A stretch of 32,635 bases of DNA. Source: an uncultured Clostridia bacterium. Its GTDB lineage: Bacteria > Bacillota > Clostridia > TANB77 > CAG-508. This document shows, one piece after another, positions 1 through 7,855 of this stretch (position 1 is the stretch's first letter; the number at the start of each line of letters is the position of its first letter). A program made the translations under genes and the position numbers. Location of the stretch: positions 1 through 32,635 of the forward strand of contig CAKPSX010000017.1 in NCBI GenBank assembly GCA_934184665.1. The letters are read 5' to 3'. The notes under the pieces are model-generated. The model made no database searches. It saw only the letters and a list, made by a program, of their open reading frames with translations, and was not told the DNA's origin.

Positions 1-61
1 CTAGCTTACATATAATATAACCTAAAAAAATATAAAAAAGATTTAAAATTTTATTAAATTT

Positions 62-136
62 TTAAATTTTTTCATTTATAATTGTCGCTCTATTTCCATC
101 TTTTAATTCTACTACATTAAATCTATCTATTTTCAT
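62..136 (-). pseudogene. 24-residue peptide ORF, probable gene remnant
   Basis: A short ORF beginning MKIDRFNVVELKDGNRATI has a good ribosome binding site (GGAAAG) about 10 nt upstream of its ATG. It ends after 24 residues in an AT-only stretch. The opening resembles the start of small proteins of about 50-60 residues with a basic 'NVVELKDGNRATI' beta-strand beginning, so I read it as a truncated remnant, although a genuine micropeptide is possible. No function can be given. Confidence 0.35.
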
Positions 137-385
137 ATTTATAATTCTTTCCTTTCATTCTAAATTTATGTTATCATAAAAATTCAAAAATGAACTTAAA
201 CATAAAAAAATCACACTCTTTCTATCATTTATAGTGTTATATTAACAACTATTTTCAGATAGTTCAAATGTGTAAATTGATAATTGAATTTGATATTTAG
301 AATAAAAACATTTTGATTAAAAATCTTTGAATTAACACTTTTAATGTTAAAACTTCAATATTTTGCATTTTTTCAATGCTTGAAA
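137..385. other. Intergenic stretch with no recognisable gene
   Basis: This is AT-rich sequence without an ORF of meaningful length on either strand. I see only weak inverted repeats (for example ACACT...AGTGT around 213-237) and no convincing promoter or terminator. It is the downstream flank of the thioesterase gene. Confidence 0.5.
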
Positions 386-820
386 TTATTTATTGTTTTT
401 TATACCTTCTTCTAACAATTTTTCAAATATTGTATATATTTTTTCATTCTTCTTTTTTATATTTATTGGTCTTAAAGTTTTATCCGTAAAACAATGTTTT
501 GTCCAAGCATTTACAACAATTTTTTCTGTCTTTTTATCAATAACATTATAAGTTACTGTCATTCTTACTCCATTAAATTCAGTTATTTTAGGTTCTATTG
601 TAATTATATCTCCACTTGTTATATGATATTTGTATTTACAATTGACTTCTAATGTTGGAATAGTATAACCTAATTCTTCTAATTTTTCCATTGATATATT
701 CAGTTCTTCTAACCATCTGCATCTTGCCTCTTCTAAAAATCTTATATAATTTGAATGATGAACTACTCCCATTTTATCTGTTTCATAATAGTTTATTTTT
801 CTAGTATATGAAAAACTCAT
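386..820 (-). CDS. YbgC/FadM-like acyl-CoA thioesterase
   Basis: This is a single hotdog-fold domain of 144 residues, the usual length for the 4-hydroxybenzoyl-CoA thioesterase/YbgC family. Those enzymes hydrolyse short or medium acyl-CoA thioesters in the cytosol. The family signature is near the N terminus: Y12-E-T-D15, then MGVVHHSNY at 17-25, where the Asp is the catalytic residue, followed by the FLEEAR helix. The middle has the beta-strands typical of the fold (YKYHITSGDIITIEPKI). The ATG is preceded by GGAGGGG. Its start overlaps the TGA that ends the decayed AlbA_2 frame upstream (ATGA overlap), so the two were once probably translationally coupled. The substrate cannot be told from sequence. 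Confidence 0.85.
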   Translation of the reverse strand: MSFSYTRKINYYETDKMGVVHHSNYIRFLEEARCRWLEELNISMEKLEELGYTIPTLEVNCKYKYHITSGDIITIEPKITEFNGVRMTVTYNVIDKKTEKIVVNAWTKHCFTDKTLRPINIKKKNEKIYTIFEKLLEEGIKNNK

Positions 821-1014
821 CTTTTCCCCTCCAATTCAAACAAGAAATTACTATTTTTTATTATCAATTGTTTTACTGTTTCTTCTGTTGCAGGAATCGA
901 GCAAGAGCCAGTTCTTAAGTATGTTCATTTTACAATTTCTTTTTCTTTAAGATAATAAATATCAATTCCTTTTGAAACTTTTATAATAATATATTCTTTA
1001 TCTTCAATCGTTCA
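817..1014 (-). pseudogene. Remnant of an AlbA_2 (Schlafen-type) domain protein
   Basis: The minus strand carries a frame with two in-frame TGA codons (925-927 and 1012-1014). Between and after them it reads EDKEYIIIKVSKG, IYYLKEKEIVK, then TYLRTGSCSIPATEE. This matches the C-terminal half of the AlbA_2 putative nucleic-acid-binding domain, which typically reads IIIIKV-SG--KPYYLK---, then YIRIGSSS-PA-EEEI. No upstream half or start codon remains. Other genes here read Trp as TGG, so the TGAs are real stops and the gene is dead. Its last codons contain the ribosome binding site of the thioesterase gene. Confidence 0.65.
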
Positions 1015-1041
1015 AAATATCGTTCAATTAAAATATTTTAA

Positions 1042-1617
1042 TTATTTATTATTTTCATACCATTTTGCGAATTCTTGCATAGCTTGAACAGCATTATCAT
1101 TTTTTATTCTATTTTCTCTTTCTTCAGAATTCATTTCAGCAAGAGTTTTATCAAAACCATATGGTTTAAAAACATACCATAAATCAGACCATTTTTCTTC
1201 ACGATTTATTCCCTGTTTTTCAAAAGCAAGATTTCCAGGATGTGTACCATAAAAATAATGAATTTCTTTTCCGTCATGATATGCTAAACATTCATTGAAT
1301 GCACAAGTCCTATTCTCCTTCCCCTCCATTAATTTTAGCATACCATCAATTCCTATTGTCTCCAATGAAAAATTAACAAATGCTCTAGGAAAACCATTTA
1401 GTTCTTCAATTCTAAAGTCAGTATCAAGTGCTATACATGGTCTTTTTACTAATTCATAAGCTTGTTTTACTTTAGCAGTAGCTATCTCTTTTATATCGTC
1501 GCTTCTTGGTTCGTCTAATTCATAATTAAAAGTAGTAAATTTTAAATTTTTAAAATATTTTTCTGCGGATTTAATTTTTCCCATATTATGTGTTACAAAA
1601 ACGATTTCTTTTTCCAT
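1042..1617 (-). CDS. HAM1/RdgB-like non-canonical purine NTP pyrophosphatase
   Basis: This 191-residue protein has the Ham1/RdgB fold. Such enzymes hydrolyse ITP, dITP and XTP to the monophosphates and so keep deaminated purines out of nucleic acids. The N-terminal substrate-binding motif is visible as FVTHNMGKIKSAEKYF (residues 7-22, the family T-x-N-x-x-K). An acidic segment at 64-76 (LDTDFRIEELNGF) replaces the usual EDSGL-V-ALNG-PG. That deviation, plus the tryptophan-rich middle (EEKWSDLWYVFKPYGFD), suggests a divergent subfamily rather than orthodox RdgB. The start has the ribosome binding site GGGAGG. It lies 29 nt downstream of the HD-domain gene and is probably co-transcribed with it. 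Confidence 0.78.
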   Translation of the reverse strand: MEKEIVFVTHNMGKIKSAEKYFKNLKFTTFNYELDEPRSDDIKEIATAKVKQAYELVKRPCIALDTDFRIEELNGFPRAFVNFSLETIGIDGMLKLMEGKENRTCAFNECLAYHDGKEIHYFYGTHPGNLAFEKQGINREEKWSDLWYVFKPYGFDKTLAEMNSEERENRIKNDNAVQAMQEFAKWYENNK

Positions 1618-1646
1618 TTTTAATCCTCCCTAGTTTATCTCTATAC

Positions 1647-2147
1647 CTACTGTATAATTCCTCCGTGAGATGCCATATATTTTTCATATAAATATTGCTT
1701 AGTTTCTAACAATGCACAATATTTATCAACAAAAGTTAACAGCATACCTTCCTTTGACTTTGGAGGGATAATTGTTACAGGGAACATATGTCTTTTTATC
1801 ATATTCTTCTCTTTTTCAGTTAAATCAAAAATTTCACAAGCATTTTTGCACGCTTCTCTTCCGTGTGTGAAAGCATGTAATCCTTTTCTATTATTATCTC
1901 TTTTTCTCCAATCATATAAAAATAAATCATGTAACATTGCAGCTCTTGTAACTGATTTATAATCCCAATTCAATTTTTTAGATATTATGTAACAATAATA
2001 TGCCACTCCATAGCAGTGTTCATAACAGTTTGTATTGCAATGTTGAATATAGTTTTTCATTTTTAATACAGTTTCATTATTTATTATATCTTTTATTATT
2101 TCATGAAATTCATCATTATCTTCTGAATTTGCATTATTGTATTTCAA
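1647..2147 (-). CDS. HD-domain phosphohydrolase
   Basis: This 166-residue HD-superfamily protein is predicted to bind divalent metal and hydrolyse phosphate esters. Metal-ligand candidates are H44 (in YEHCYGVAYY), H73-D74 (AAMLHDLFLYDW), H95 (FTHGREAC) and H120 (IKRHMFP). The spacing resembles small HDIG-type proteins annotated as phosphohydrolases. The best start is TTG at 2145-2147, with AAAGGAATGTGAT just upstream; no ATG lies nearby. It leads the short operon with the HAM1-like gene, so a nucleotide housekeeping role is possible but inferred. The N terminus is rich in Cys and His (HCNTNCYEHC), which may be structural. Confidence 0.75.
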   Translation of the reverse strand: MKYNNANSEDNDEFHEIIKDIINNETVLKMKNYIQHCNTNCYEHCYGVAYYCYIISKKLNWDYKSVTRAAMLHDLFLYDWRKRDNNRKGLHAFTHGREACKNACEIFDLTEKEKNMIKRHMFPVTIIPPKSKEGMLLTFVDKYCALLETKQYLYEKYMASHGGIIQ

Positions 2148-2213
2148 CTTAAATCACATTCCTTTCTTAAGACATAACCTTAATATAGCTCCATAATCAA
2201 TTTTATCATAAAA

Positions 2214-2240
2214 GCAGATAATTATCAACTAATCATCTGC
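2214..2240. terminator. Hairpin downstream of mgtA (inverted copy of the 5057-5089 hairpin)
   Basis: The arms are GCAGATAATTA and TAATCATCTGC around the loop TCAAC. There is one A/C mismatch on the plus strand, which is a G-U wobble in minus-strand RNA. Read on the minus strand it is followed by CTTTTATG, so it can terminate mgtA transcripts. A near-identical hairpin, inverted, sits on the other side of mgtA. Confidence 0.6.
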
Positions 2241-2264
2241 ATTTTTATAATATATAACTATTGT

Positions 2265-2384
2265 TTATTCATTTCCTTTTAAACTTGTTACCATATCAAT
2301 TTTCTTTATTTTTCTTGCTAATATTTTAGAAACTACATAAGATATGATAAATGTTCCTACTGCAGCAATTAATTCTATAACCAT
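2265..2384 (-). pseudogene. C-terminal tail of an FtsX-type ABC permease (39-residue remnant)
   Basis: The ORF reads MVIELIAAVGTFIISYVVSK, followed by ILARKIKKIDMVTSLKGNE. One transmembrane helix is followed by a basic segment and the ending IDMV-SLK--E, which closes many FtsX/MacB-like ABC permeases of Clostridia (typically SRKIKKI-MVESLK--E). The remaining several hundred residues are absent. Its ATG overlaps the last codons of mgtA (ATGGTTATAG contains the mgtA stop). It could be translated as a small membrane peptide coupled to mgtA, but a fossil of a deleted transporter is the simpler reading. Confidence 0.6.
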
Positions 2385-4987
2385 TCTTTATTATTTCTTA
2401 AATATAATTTCTTATAAGTCTGAATAATAATAGCATAAACTATCATAAGTAATATAATAATGATTCCATACTGGATTGGTAGTTTACTTAAATCAAATAT
2501 GATCGCTATATTAGTAAATGAAATTATCAAAGTTAATATTGTTATAGTTAATGTTGAAATTACTAGTTGTTTAGAAGGTTTACTTGTAACAAATGGTATT
2601 TTTGATGTTCTCATTAAATGTATAATTAAGGTTTGTGAAATAATTCCAAAAGCAAACCAACCTGTTTGGAATAGAACTGCCTTTTCAATTGTATTAAATT
2701 TCATAACAAACCATAATATTGCAAAACAGATTATATCTAAAACTGTACTTATAATTCCAAATGCAAACATAAATCTTTTTAATCCATCTGTGTTCCATTT
2801 CTTAGGATTTTGTAAATATTCTCGGTCTACATTATCAAATGGCATTCCCATTTGAGCAAAATCATTTAATAAATTCTGTATTAAAATGTGAATAGGTAAC
2901 ATTGGTAAAAATGGAAGAAATAGACTTGCAATTATAATTGATAACATATTTCCAAAGTTTCCACTTGTAGCCATTTTCAAGTATTTTAATATATTAGTAA
3001 ATGTTTTTCTTCCTGTAATAACACCTTCTTCTAAAACATTTAAGTCTTTTTCCAAAAGGATAATATCTGCTGTTTCTTTTGCAATATCAACAGCGGTATC
3101 TACTGAAATTCCAACATCTGCTTGTTTTAGTGGAGGGCTATCATTAATTCCATCTCCCATATAGCCTACAGTATTGCCTTGCTCTTGATATATTCTAACA
3201 ATCCTTTGTTTTTGAAGAGGTGAAAGCTTAGAATATAAATGGCATATTTTTGACTTCTGTTTTAATTCTTTATCTGTCATTTCTTCAACATCTTTTCCTG
3301 TTAGACAATTTTCAGTTGAAATCCCAACCTTTTTACATACATTTATTGCAACACCCTCACTATCACCTGTTAATACAATTGTATCAACTCCATGTTGTTT
3401 TAGTGCAGTAATTGCTTCTTGTGCACTTTTCTTTGGTGGATCTAAAAATCCAACAAACCCAATTAATACCATGTCTTGTTCATCACTTATTCCAAATGTT
3501 TCAACACTATGAATATTATTTTTTTGTGCTACTGCTACAATTCTTAAGCCATCATGATTATTTTTCTCATATACTTCATATGCCTTTTTACGTAGATTGT
3601 CTGTAAGTTCTACTGCTGTTCCATTGATATCTATATAAGAACAGATTGACATAATTTCATCAACTGCTCCTTTTGTTATTAATTGTCTTTTACTATTTTG
3701 ATCTCTTAAAACAACACTCATCCTTCTTCTTGAAAAATCAAATGGTATTTCGTCTTCTCTAACATATGTTTCTTTTAATATGTTCATGTTTTCCTTTTCG
3801 GCTCTTGCAATTATCGCAACATCAATTAAGTTTTTTAGTCCAGTTTGAAAATAGCTATTTAAAAATGCATGTTTTAAAACTCTCTTGCTTTCATTTCCAT
3901 CAACATCCATATATTTTTCTAAAACAATCTCATCTTCTGTTAACGTTCCTGTTTTATCTGTGCATAATATATTCATTTCTCCAAATGTTTGAATACTACT
4001 TAATCTTTTTACTATTGTTTTCTTTTTTGACATATCAACAGCACCTTTGGCAAGTGTAGATGTCATTATTACTGGCAACATTTCTGGTGTTAATCCAACT
4101 GCTATTGTTATTGCAAAAATTAGTGAATCCCACCAATCTCCTTTTGTAAACAAGTTAATAGCTAATATAATTGGAACCATTACTACCATAAACTTTATTA
4201 GCAATTTACTTACACTGTCTACTCCCTTTTCAAAGCTATTTTTTTCATTTACACTGTATAAAGATTTTGCCATACTTCCAAAATAAGTTTGATTTCCTGT
4301 TCCTACAATAACTGCTGTAGCACTTCCACTGACAACATTTGTACCCATAAATCCTATATTAGATAAATCAGTCAATTCTGCTTCATTATCTTTTAGTATT
4401 GCAAACTTTTCTACAGGGTTAGATTCACCTGTTAGTGATGCCTGGTCTATAAATAAATCTTTTGCCTCTAAAAATCTCACATCTCCTGGAATCATATCAC
4501 CTGATGATAATTTAACAATATCTCCTGGCACAGCCTCTTCAACATCTATGACTTCTTGATTTCCATCTCTAATTACATCTATTTTATTTGAAATCATCTT
4601 TTTTAGCTTTTGTGCAGCCTTATCAGAACTTGCCTGTTGAAAAAATGAAATCATTGCAGAAATAATTACAGTACTGATAATAAGTATAAAAGTTAAATAA
4701 TCTTTTTTAGTCGCGATTATTACATCTGTGAAGAATGTGACAATAGCAACCAATATTAGAACTATATTAAATGGGTTGATAAATGCTTCTTTTAATCGAC
4801 TTAGCAATGTTTTGTTGTTTTTTAAATCTAAAATATTTTTTCCATATTCTTCTTGTTTTTCTTCTATCTCAACACAGCTTAATCCCTCATTTGTTGTTTT
4901 TAATTCCTCTAATATATTTTGAATATTCATTTTTGCATATTCTTTTAGTTTTAATTCAATTTCTTTGTTTTTATCTTCTACTTTCAT
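2375..4987 (-). CDS. mgtA: Magnesium-translocating P-type ATPase MgtA
   Basis: This 870-residue P3B-type ATPase imports Mg2+ across the cytoplasmic membrane, driven by ATP. All core motifs are present: TGES at 187-190 (actuator), GLTPEMLP at 298-305 (helix 4), DKTGTLT at 343-349 with the phosphorylated Asp, a TGDSEGVA hinge, and GDGINDSPPLKQAD. The C-terminal half (ISVDTAVDIAKETADIILLE, ending in PMLPIHILIQNLLNDFAQ) is diagnostic of MgtA/MgtB rather than Ca2+ pumps. GDGINDSPPL has S-P where most relatives have A-P-A. The strong site GGGGAGGAGG precedes the ATG. Only about 120 nt separate it from rho and no Mg riboswitch architecture is visible, so regulation is unclear. It is flanked by inverted hairpins and followed by a transporter fossil. 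Confidence 0.93.
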   Translation of the reverse strand: MKVEDKNKEIELKLKEYAKMNIQNILEELKTTNEGLSCVEIEEKQEEYGKNILDLKNNKTLLSRLKEAFINPFNIVLILVAIVTFFTDVIIATKKDYLTFILIISTVIISAMISFFQQASSDKAAQKLKKMISNKIDVIRDGNQEVIDVEEAVPGDIVKLSSGDMIPGDVRFLEAKDLFIDQASLTGESNPVEKFAILKDNEAELTDLSNIGFMGTNVVSGSATAVIVGTGNQTYFGSMAKSLYSVNEKNSFEKGVDSVSKLLIKFMVVMVPIILAINLFTKGDWWDSLIFAITIAVGLTPEMLPVIMTSTLAKGAVDMSKKKTIVKRLSSIQTFGEMNILCTDKTGTLTEDEIVLEKYMDVDGNESKRVLKHAFLNSYFQTGLKNLIDVAIIARAEKENMNILKETYVREDEIPFDFSRRRMSVVLRDQNSKRQLITKGAVDEIMSICSYIDINGTAVELTDNLRKKAYEVYEKNNHDGLRIVAVAQKNNIHSVETFGISDEQDMVLIGFVGFLDPPKKSAQEAITALKQHGVDTIVLTGDSEGVAINVCKKVGISTENCLTGKDVEEMTDKELKQKSKICHLYSKLSPLQKQRIVRIYQEQGNTVGYMGDGINDSPPLKQADVGISVDTAVDIAKETADIILLEKDLNVLEEGVITGRKTFTNILKYLKMATSGNFGNMLSIIIASLFLPFLPMLPIHILIQNLLNDFAQMGMPFDNVDREYLQNPKKWNTDGLKRFMFAFGIISTVLDIICFAILWFVMKFNTIEKAVLFQTGWFAFGIISQTLIIHLMRTSKIPFVTSKPSKQLVISTLTITILTLIISFTNIAIIFDLSKLPIQYGIIIILLMIVYAIIIQTYKKLYLRNNKEWL

Positions 4988-5056
4988 TTCATCCTCCTCC
5001 CCATTTTGAGTCTATATAAATTATGCACAGTTTTAATCATTTCTATTTATAACATG

Positions 5057-5089
5057 AAAACAGATAATTAGTTGATAATTATCTGTTTT
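5057..5089. terminator. Perfect 14-bp hairpin between rho and mgtA
   Basis: The arms AAAACAGATAATTA and TAATTATCTGTTTT are perfectly complementary around the 5-nt loop GTTGA. T-runs follow on both strands (TTTTATTTG on plus, TTTTCATG on minus), so it can act as a bidirectional intrinsic terminator for rho. It shares 25 of 26-27 positions with the hairpin at 2214-2240, in opposite orientation. Confidence 0.75.
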
Positions 5090-5106
5090 ATTTGTCAATT
5101 TTTAAT

Positions 5107-6480
5107 CTAATTTTTATAATTTTTTAGGTATCCATCCATTTTTTCAATAAATTCTGCATTATTTTTGGTTTTAGTCATTTCGCTAATTATTTGCTCTGTA
5201 ACATCAGCAACAGGTAAATTATTTAATGCTTTTCTTAATGCGAAAACTGTTTCCATTTCAGGTTTTGTTAATAATAAATCTTCTCTTCTTGTTCCTGATT
5301 TATTAATATCAATTGCAGGGAAAATGCGTTTTTCAGATAGTTTTCTATCAAGATGTACTTCCATATTACCTGTGCCTTTAAACTCTTCAAATATTACGTC
5401 ATCCATTCTACTTCCTGTTTCAATTAATGAAGTTGCTAATATTGTTAAACTTCCTCCATTTTCAATATTTCTTGCTGCTCCGAAGAATTTCTTTGGTTTA
5501 TGCAAAGCAGCTGGATCTAAACCACCAGATAATGTTTTGCCAGATGATGGCATAACTAAGTTATATGCTCTTGCTAATCTTGTTATACTATCTAATAGGA
5601 TTACTACATCTCTGTTATGTTCTATTATTCTTTTTGCTCTTTCTAACACCATTTCTGCAACCTTTACATGATGTTCAGGCATTTCATCAAATGTAGAATA
5701 TATAACTTGTCCTTTTATTGAACGTTTCATATCTGTAACTTCTTCTGGTCTTTCATCTATTAGTAAAACTATTAATTCTACTTCTGGATTGTTTGCTGAT
5801 ATACTATTTGCTATTTTTTTCAATAATGTTGTTTTACCTACTTTAGGTGGAGCAACAATCATACCTCTTTGACCTTTGCCTATTGGTGAAATTAAGTCTA
5901 TTATTCTCATAGCATATTCATTTGGTGTTGTTTCCATTTTAAGTCTTTCATTTGGATATATTGGTGTTAATTCATCAAATCTTTTTCTTTTTGCAGCTTT
6001 TTCTGGATGTTCTCCATTTACCTCTCCAACGAAAATTAATGATGGAAATTTTTCTTCATCTTTACATCTTGATATACCTTTTACAATATCACCTGTATCT
6101 AATTTAAATCTTCTGATTTGAACAGGAGATATATAAACATCTTTAGGACTTGAAAGGTAATTTTCACCTCTTAAAAATCCATATCCATCAGGTAAGACCT
6201 CTAATATTCCCTCTACAATTTGATCATCATCATTTGTGACTTTATAATCTATTACAGCATCATTTATTTCCACTTGTTCATCATCGTTTTCATCATATTT
6301 ATTTTTTTTATTTTCTTTTTCAATTATATTTTTTGATTCTTCCTTTTGCTTTGAAGTTTCATTGATTTGCTTTAATAATGCAATTAGCTCGTCCTTTTTT
6401 AATTTTGATATATTTTTTATATTTTGCTCTTTGGCAAAATTTTTTAATTCTATTAATGTCATATGTTCTAAATCTGGCAT
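5107..6480 (-). CDS. rho: Transcription termination factor Rho
   Basis: This 457-residue hexameric RNA helicase ends transcription of untranslated RNA. An N-terminal Rho-N helix domain occupies about residues 4-45 (LIELKNFAKEQNI ... ALLKQI). A charged Lys/Glu/Asp-rich linker follows at about 45-75. The OB-fold RNA-binding domain is at about 85-155 (EGILEVLPDGYGFLRG, DVYISPVQIRRF). Then comes the RecA-type ATPase, with Walker A PPKVGKTTLL at 211-220, Walker B DVVILLDSITRLARAYN at 291-307, the Q-loop region PSSGKTLSGG and FGAARNIENGGSLT. The ATG is preceded by GGAGGTAA. It is probably monocistronic: a hairpin follows it, and a candidate promoter lies at 6537-6565. Confidence 0.97.
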   Translation of the reverse strand: MPDLEHMTLIELKNFAKEQNIKNISKLKKDELIALLKQINETSKQKEESKNIIEKENKKNKYDENDDEQVEINDAVIDYKVTNDDDQIVEGILEVLPDGYGFLRGENYLSSPKDVYISPVQIRRFKLDTGDIVKGISRCKDEEKFPSLIFVGEVNGEHPEKAAKRKRFDELTPIYPNERLKMETTPNEYAMRIIDLISPIGKGQRGMIVAPPKVGKTTLLKKIANSISANNPEVELIVLLIDERPEEVTDMKRSIKGQVIYSTFDEMPEHHVKVAEMVLERAKRIIEHNRDVVILLDSITRLARAYNLVMPSSGKTLSGGLDPAALHKPKKFFGAARNIENGGSLTILATSLIETGSRMDDVIFEEFKGTGNMEVHLDRKLSEKRIFPAIDINKSGTRREDLLLTKPEMETVFALRKALNNLPVADVTEQIISEMTKTKNNAEFIEKMDGYLKNYKN

Positions 6481-6536
6481 ATATTACCTCCTATTATTTT
6501 TTATTATTTTTTTTTGGATATTTTTTAGATTGATGA

Positions 6537-6565
6537 ATTATAATTTGACTTTAATTATAAAGTAA
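6537..6565 (-). promoter_or_regulatory. Candidate sigma-A promoter of rho
   Basis: On the minus strand TTACTT (6560-6565) is separated by exactly 17 nt from TATAAT (6537-6542). The start point would be about 50 nt upstream of the rho ATG. In AT-rich DNA this is moderate evidence only. Confidence 0.45.
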
Positions 6566-6604
6566 TATTTTAGTTAAAGTATAACTCTTTATTATATAAA
6601 AGTT

Positions 6605-6638
6605 AAATCCCTAAAACTCGAATGTGTTTTAAGGATTT
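6605..6638 (-). terminator. Candidate terminator of the yabP-yabQ-divIC operon
   Basis: The arms AAATCC-TAAAAC and GTTTTA-GGATTT pair around an 8-nt loop with one internal mismatch. They overlap the divIC stop codon. On the minus strand a T-rich segment (AACTTTTAT) follows. Confidence 0.55.
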
Positions 6639-6921
6639 ACATATTACTATCGATATAAACTCTTTCATTTTGTAGATACATTCCTAGTTTATCACGTGCT
6701 AATTTTTCAATATATTCTAATGAATTTGTATTTTGTTTTTCTTCTTCTAAATATTGCTTATCTTGCTGCAAATTTTCTTCTGCAACTTCTATTTTTTGAG
6801 ATAATGTTTTTACATCATTTTTATATTGTGATATATTTAATTGTTGTTTAATTAATACAACCATCCATATTACAAAAGCAATTATTAATAGATTAAAAAA
6901 CATACTATTTTTCTTTTTCAT
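6637..6921 (-). CDS. divIC: Septum formation initiator family protein (DivIC/FtsB-like)
   Basis: This small bitopic membrane protein of 94 residues has a short basic N terminus and one transmembrane helix at about 8-24 (FFNLLIIAFVIWMVVLI). An extracellular coiled coil follows (about 30-70, rich in Gln, Glu and Lys), then the family ending YIEKLARDKLGMY. FtsB/DivIC proteins join the divisome subcomplex with FtsL and DivIB and support septal wall synthesis. It follows yabQ by 43 nt, and the yabP-yabQ-divIC order is a known Clostridia/Bacilli arrangement, which supports divIC over other FtsB-like proteins. Confidence 0.85.
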   Translation of the reverse strand: MKKKNSMFFNLLIIAFVIWMVVLIKQQLNISQYKNDVKTLSQKIEVAEENLQQDKQYLEEEKQNTNSLEYIEKLARDKLGMYLQNERVYIDSNM

Positions 6922-6964
6922 ATATATGTCTCCATTATTTTACATAATTTATTTTATATATATA

Positions 6965-7420
6965 TTATTCTCCATCTTTTTCTATTTTCCCCCTTTTAGT
7001 TTTCAATTTTATAGAATTTTCTATCATTTTTACAATTTTTGATATATTATAAATTATTTTTTTACAAAATTTTATAATAGGTTTAAATGGCACTTGTAAT
7101 ATTTTTAGTATTTTTTTAATAATGTCAATGATAAATGTCATTAGAATTATAAAGAATTTACTAAGTAAAAGTAAGTATATTAATATACCCATAATTAAGC
7201 CTAAAAACATAAATAAACGTATCTCGCCATCATTAAAATACCAAATATTATATATTATTAAAAAACCTGTTAAAACCCAAAATAAAATATCTTCTAAATA
7301 TGTTATAAAATCAGAAGTCTTAAAACTCTTTCTTAATATTCTAAATACATCAAATAAAGCACCAATAATAAATCCTGTTAAAGTAAATACTAAAAACAGA
7401 TATGCTTGATTTTCAACCAT
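6965..7420 (-). CDS. yabQ: Spore cortex biosynthesis protein YabQ
   Basis: This 151-residue integral membrane protein has four hydrophobic segments (about 5-25, 42-60, 70-88 and 88-110) and a basic C-terminal tail (IKLKTKRGKIEKDGE). The N terminus MVENQAYLFLVFTLTGFIIG with ALFDVFRILRK is typical of YabQ, needed for spore cortex formation in Bacillus subtilis. It sits 14 nt downstream of yabP and uses the ribosome binding site GGAAAGG. Expression in the mother cell during sporulation is expected from the family, not shown here. Confidence 0.87.
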   Translation of the reverse strand: MVENQAYLFLVFTLTGFIIGALFDVFRILRKSFKTSDFITYLEDILFWVLTGFLIIYNIWYFNDGEIRLFMFLGLIMGILIYLLLLSKFFIILMTFIIDIIKKILKILQVPFKPIIKFCKKIIYNISKIVKMIENSIKLKTKRGKIEKDGE

Positions 7421-7434
7421 TTTTTTGCCTTTCC

Positions 7435-7728
7435 TTATTTAAAAATTTTACTTAGCAAAGTTCCATTACTTTTTTCTTGTTTACTATCACTATATGATAA
7501 ACAAGAAATTTCTCCTTCAACTATAACTTCAGCAGTATCTAAACTTAATTTGGTTATTCTAAGATTTTCACCTTTTACAGTTAATAATCCAAGTTCTGTG
7601 TCAACCATTACAATCTGGTCATCAAAACTAAGAACATCATTTACACCAGATATATTTAACTTATTCCTGTTCTCTAAAAATAAGTTTTGGACAATATTTG
7701 TATTTATTGTTTTTCTTTCTTCAATCAT
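7435..7728 (-). CDS. yabP: Sporulation protein YabP
   Basis: This 97-residue soluble beta-rich protein of the YabP/YqfC family contains the hallmark run LNISGVNDVLSFDDQIVMVD, followed by T-LG-L-V-G-NL-I--L-L and an EG-I--L-Y ending. The family takes part in spore coat/cortex assembly at the forespore surface. The ATG follows GGAGGAGAGC. It heads the yabP-yabQ-divIC operon. The hupA/yabO genes that often precede it in other genomes are missing; an alcohol dehydrogenase gene lies upstream instead. Confidence 0.88.
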   Translation of the reverse strand: MIEERKTINTNIVQNLFLENRNKLNISGVNDVLSFDDQIVMVDTELGLLTVKGENLRITKLSLDTAEVIVEGEISCLSYSDSKQEKSNGTLLSKIFK

Positions 7729-7744
7729 CTTTAGCTCTCCTCCC

Positions 7745-7771
7745 CACTATACCATATATTTAATAATATGC
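7745..7771 (-). promoter_or_regulatory. Possible sigma-E-type promoter of yabP
   Basis: On the minus strand GCATATT (7765-7771) is followed after 12 nt by GTATAGTG (7745-7752). This loosely resembles the sigma-E pattern ATA (-35) and CATACAAT (-10), but the leading C of the -10 is missing. It is suggestive only because of the gene it precedes. Confidence 0.25.
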
Positions 7772-7829
7772 TAAATTGAGGCATATTAGAACCAAAAAGG
7801 GCATATATTTATTTGCATCAATACGCAAA

Positions 7830-7850
7830 AGAAGCGACATAGTCGCTTCT
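7830..7850 (-). terminator. Intrinsic terminator of the fucO-like gene
   Basis: The arms AGAAGCGAC and GTCGCTTCT are perfectly complementary around a 3-nt loop, and on the minus strand they are followed by TTTTGCG. It starts 6 nt after the stop codon. The stem is unusually GC-rich for this window, which makes the call strong. Confidence 0.85.
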
Positions 7851-7855
7851 AATCA

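Noticed and set aside
925..1014. Possible reassignment of TGA to Trp or Gly, because two TGAs interrupt a readable AlbA_2 frame
   Set aside because: All intact genes here use TGG for Trp, and several end in TGA or have TGA overlaps (for example the YezG-like gene). A decayed gene explains the frame.
2460..5019. Several plus-strand ORFs of 60-130 codons opposite mgtA
   Set aside because: They are antisense frames of a clear P-type ATPase gene, lack ribosome binding sites and have compositions that mirror the opposite frame. The same holds for the plus-strand frames opposite rho, pgk, gap, sufB, sufC and others.
4988..5106. Magnesium (M-box) riboswitch upstream of mgtA
   Set aside because: The rho-mgtA spacer is only about 120 nt and contains one simple hairpin with no multi-helix aptamer pattern.
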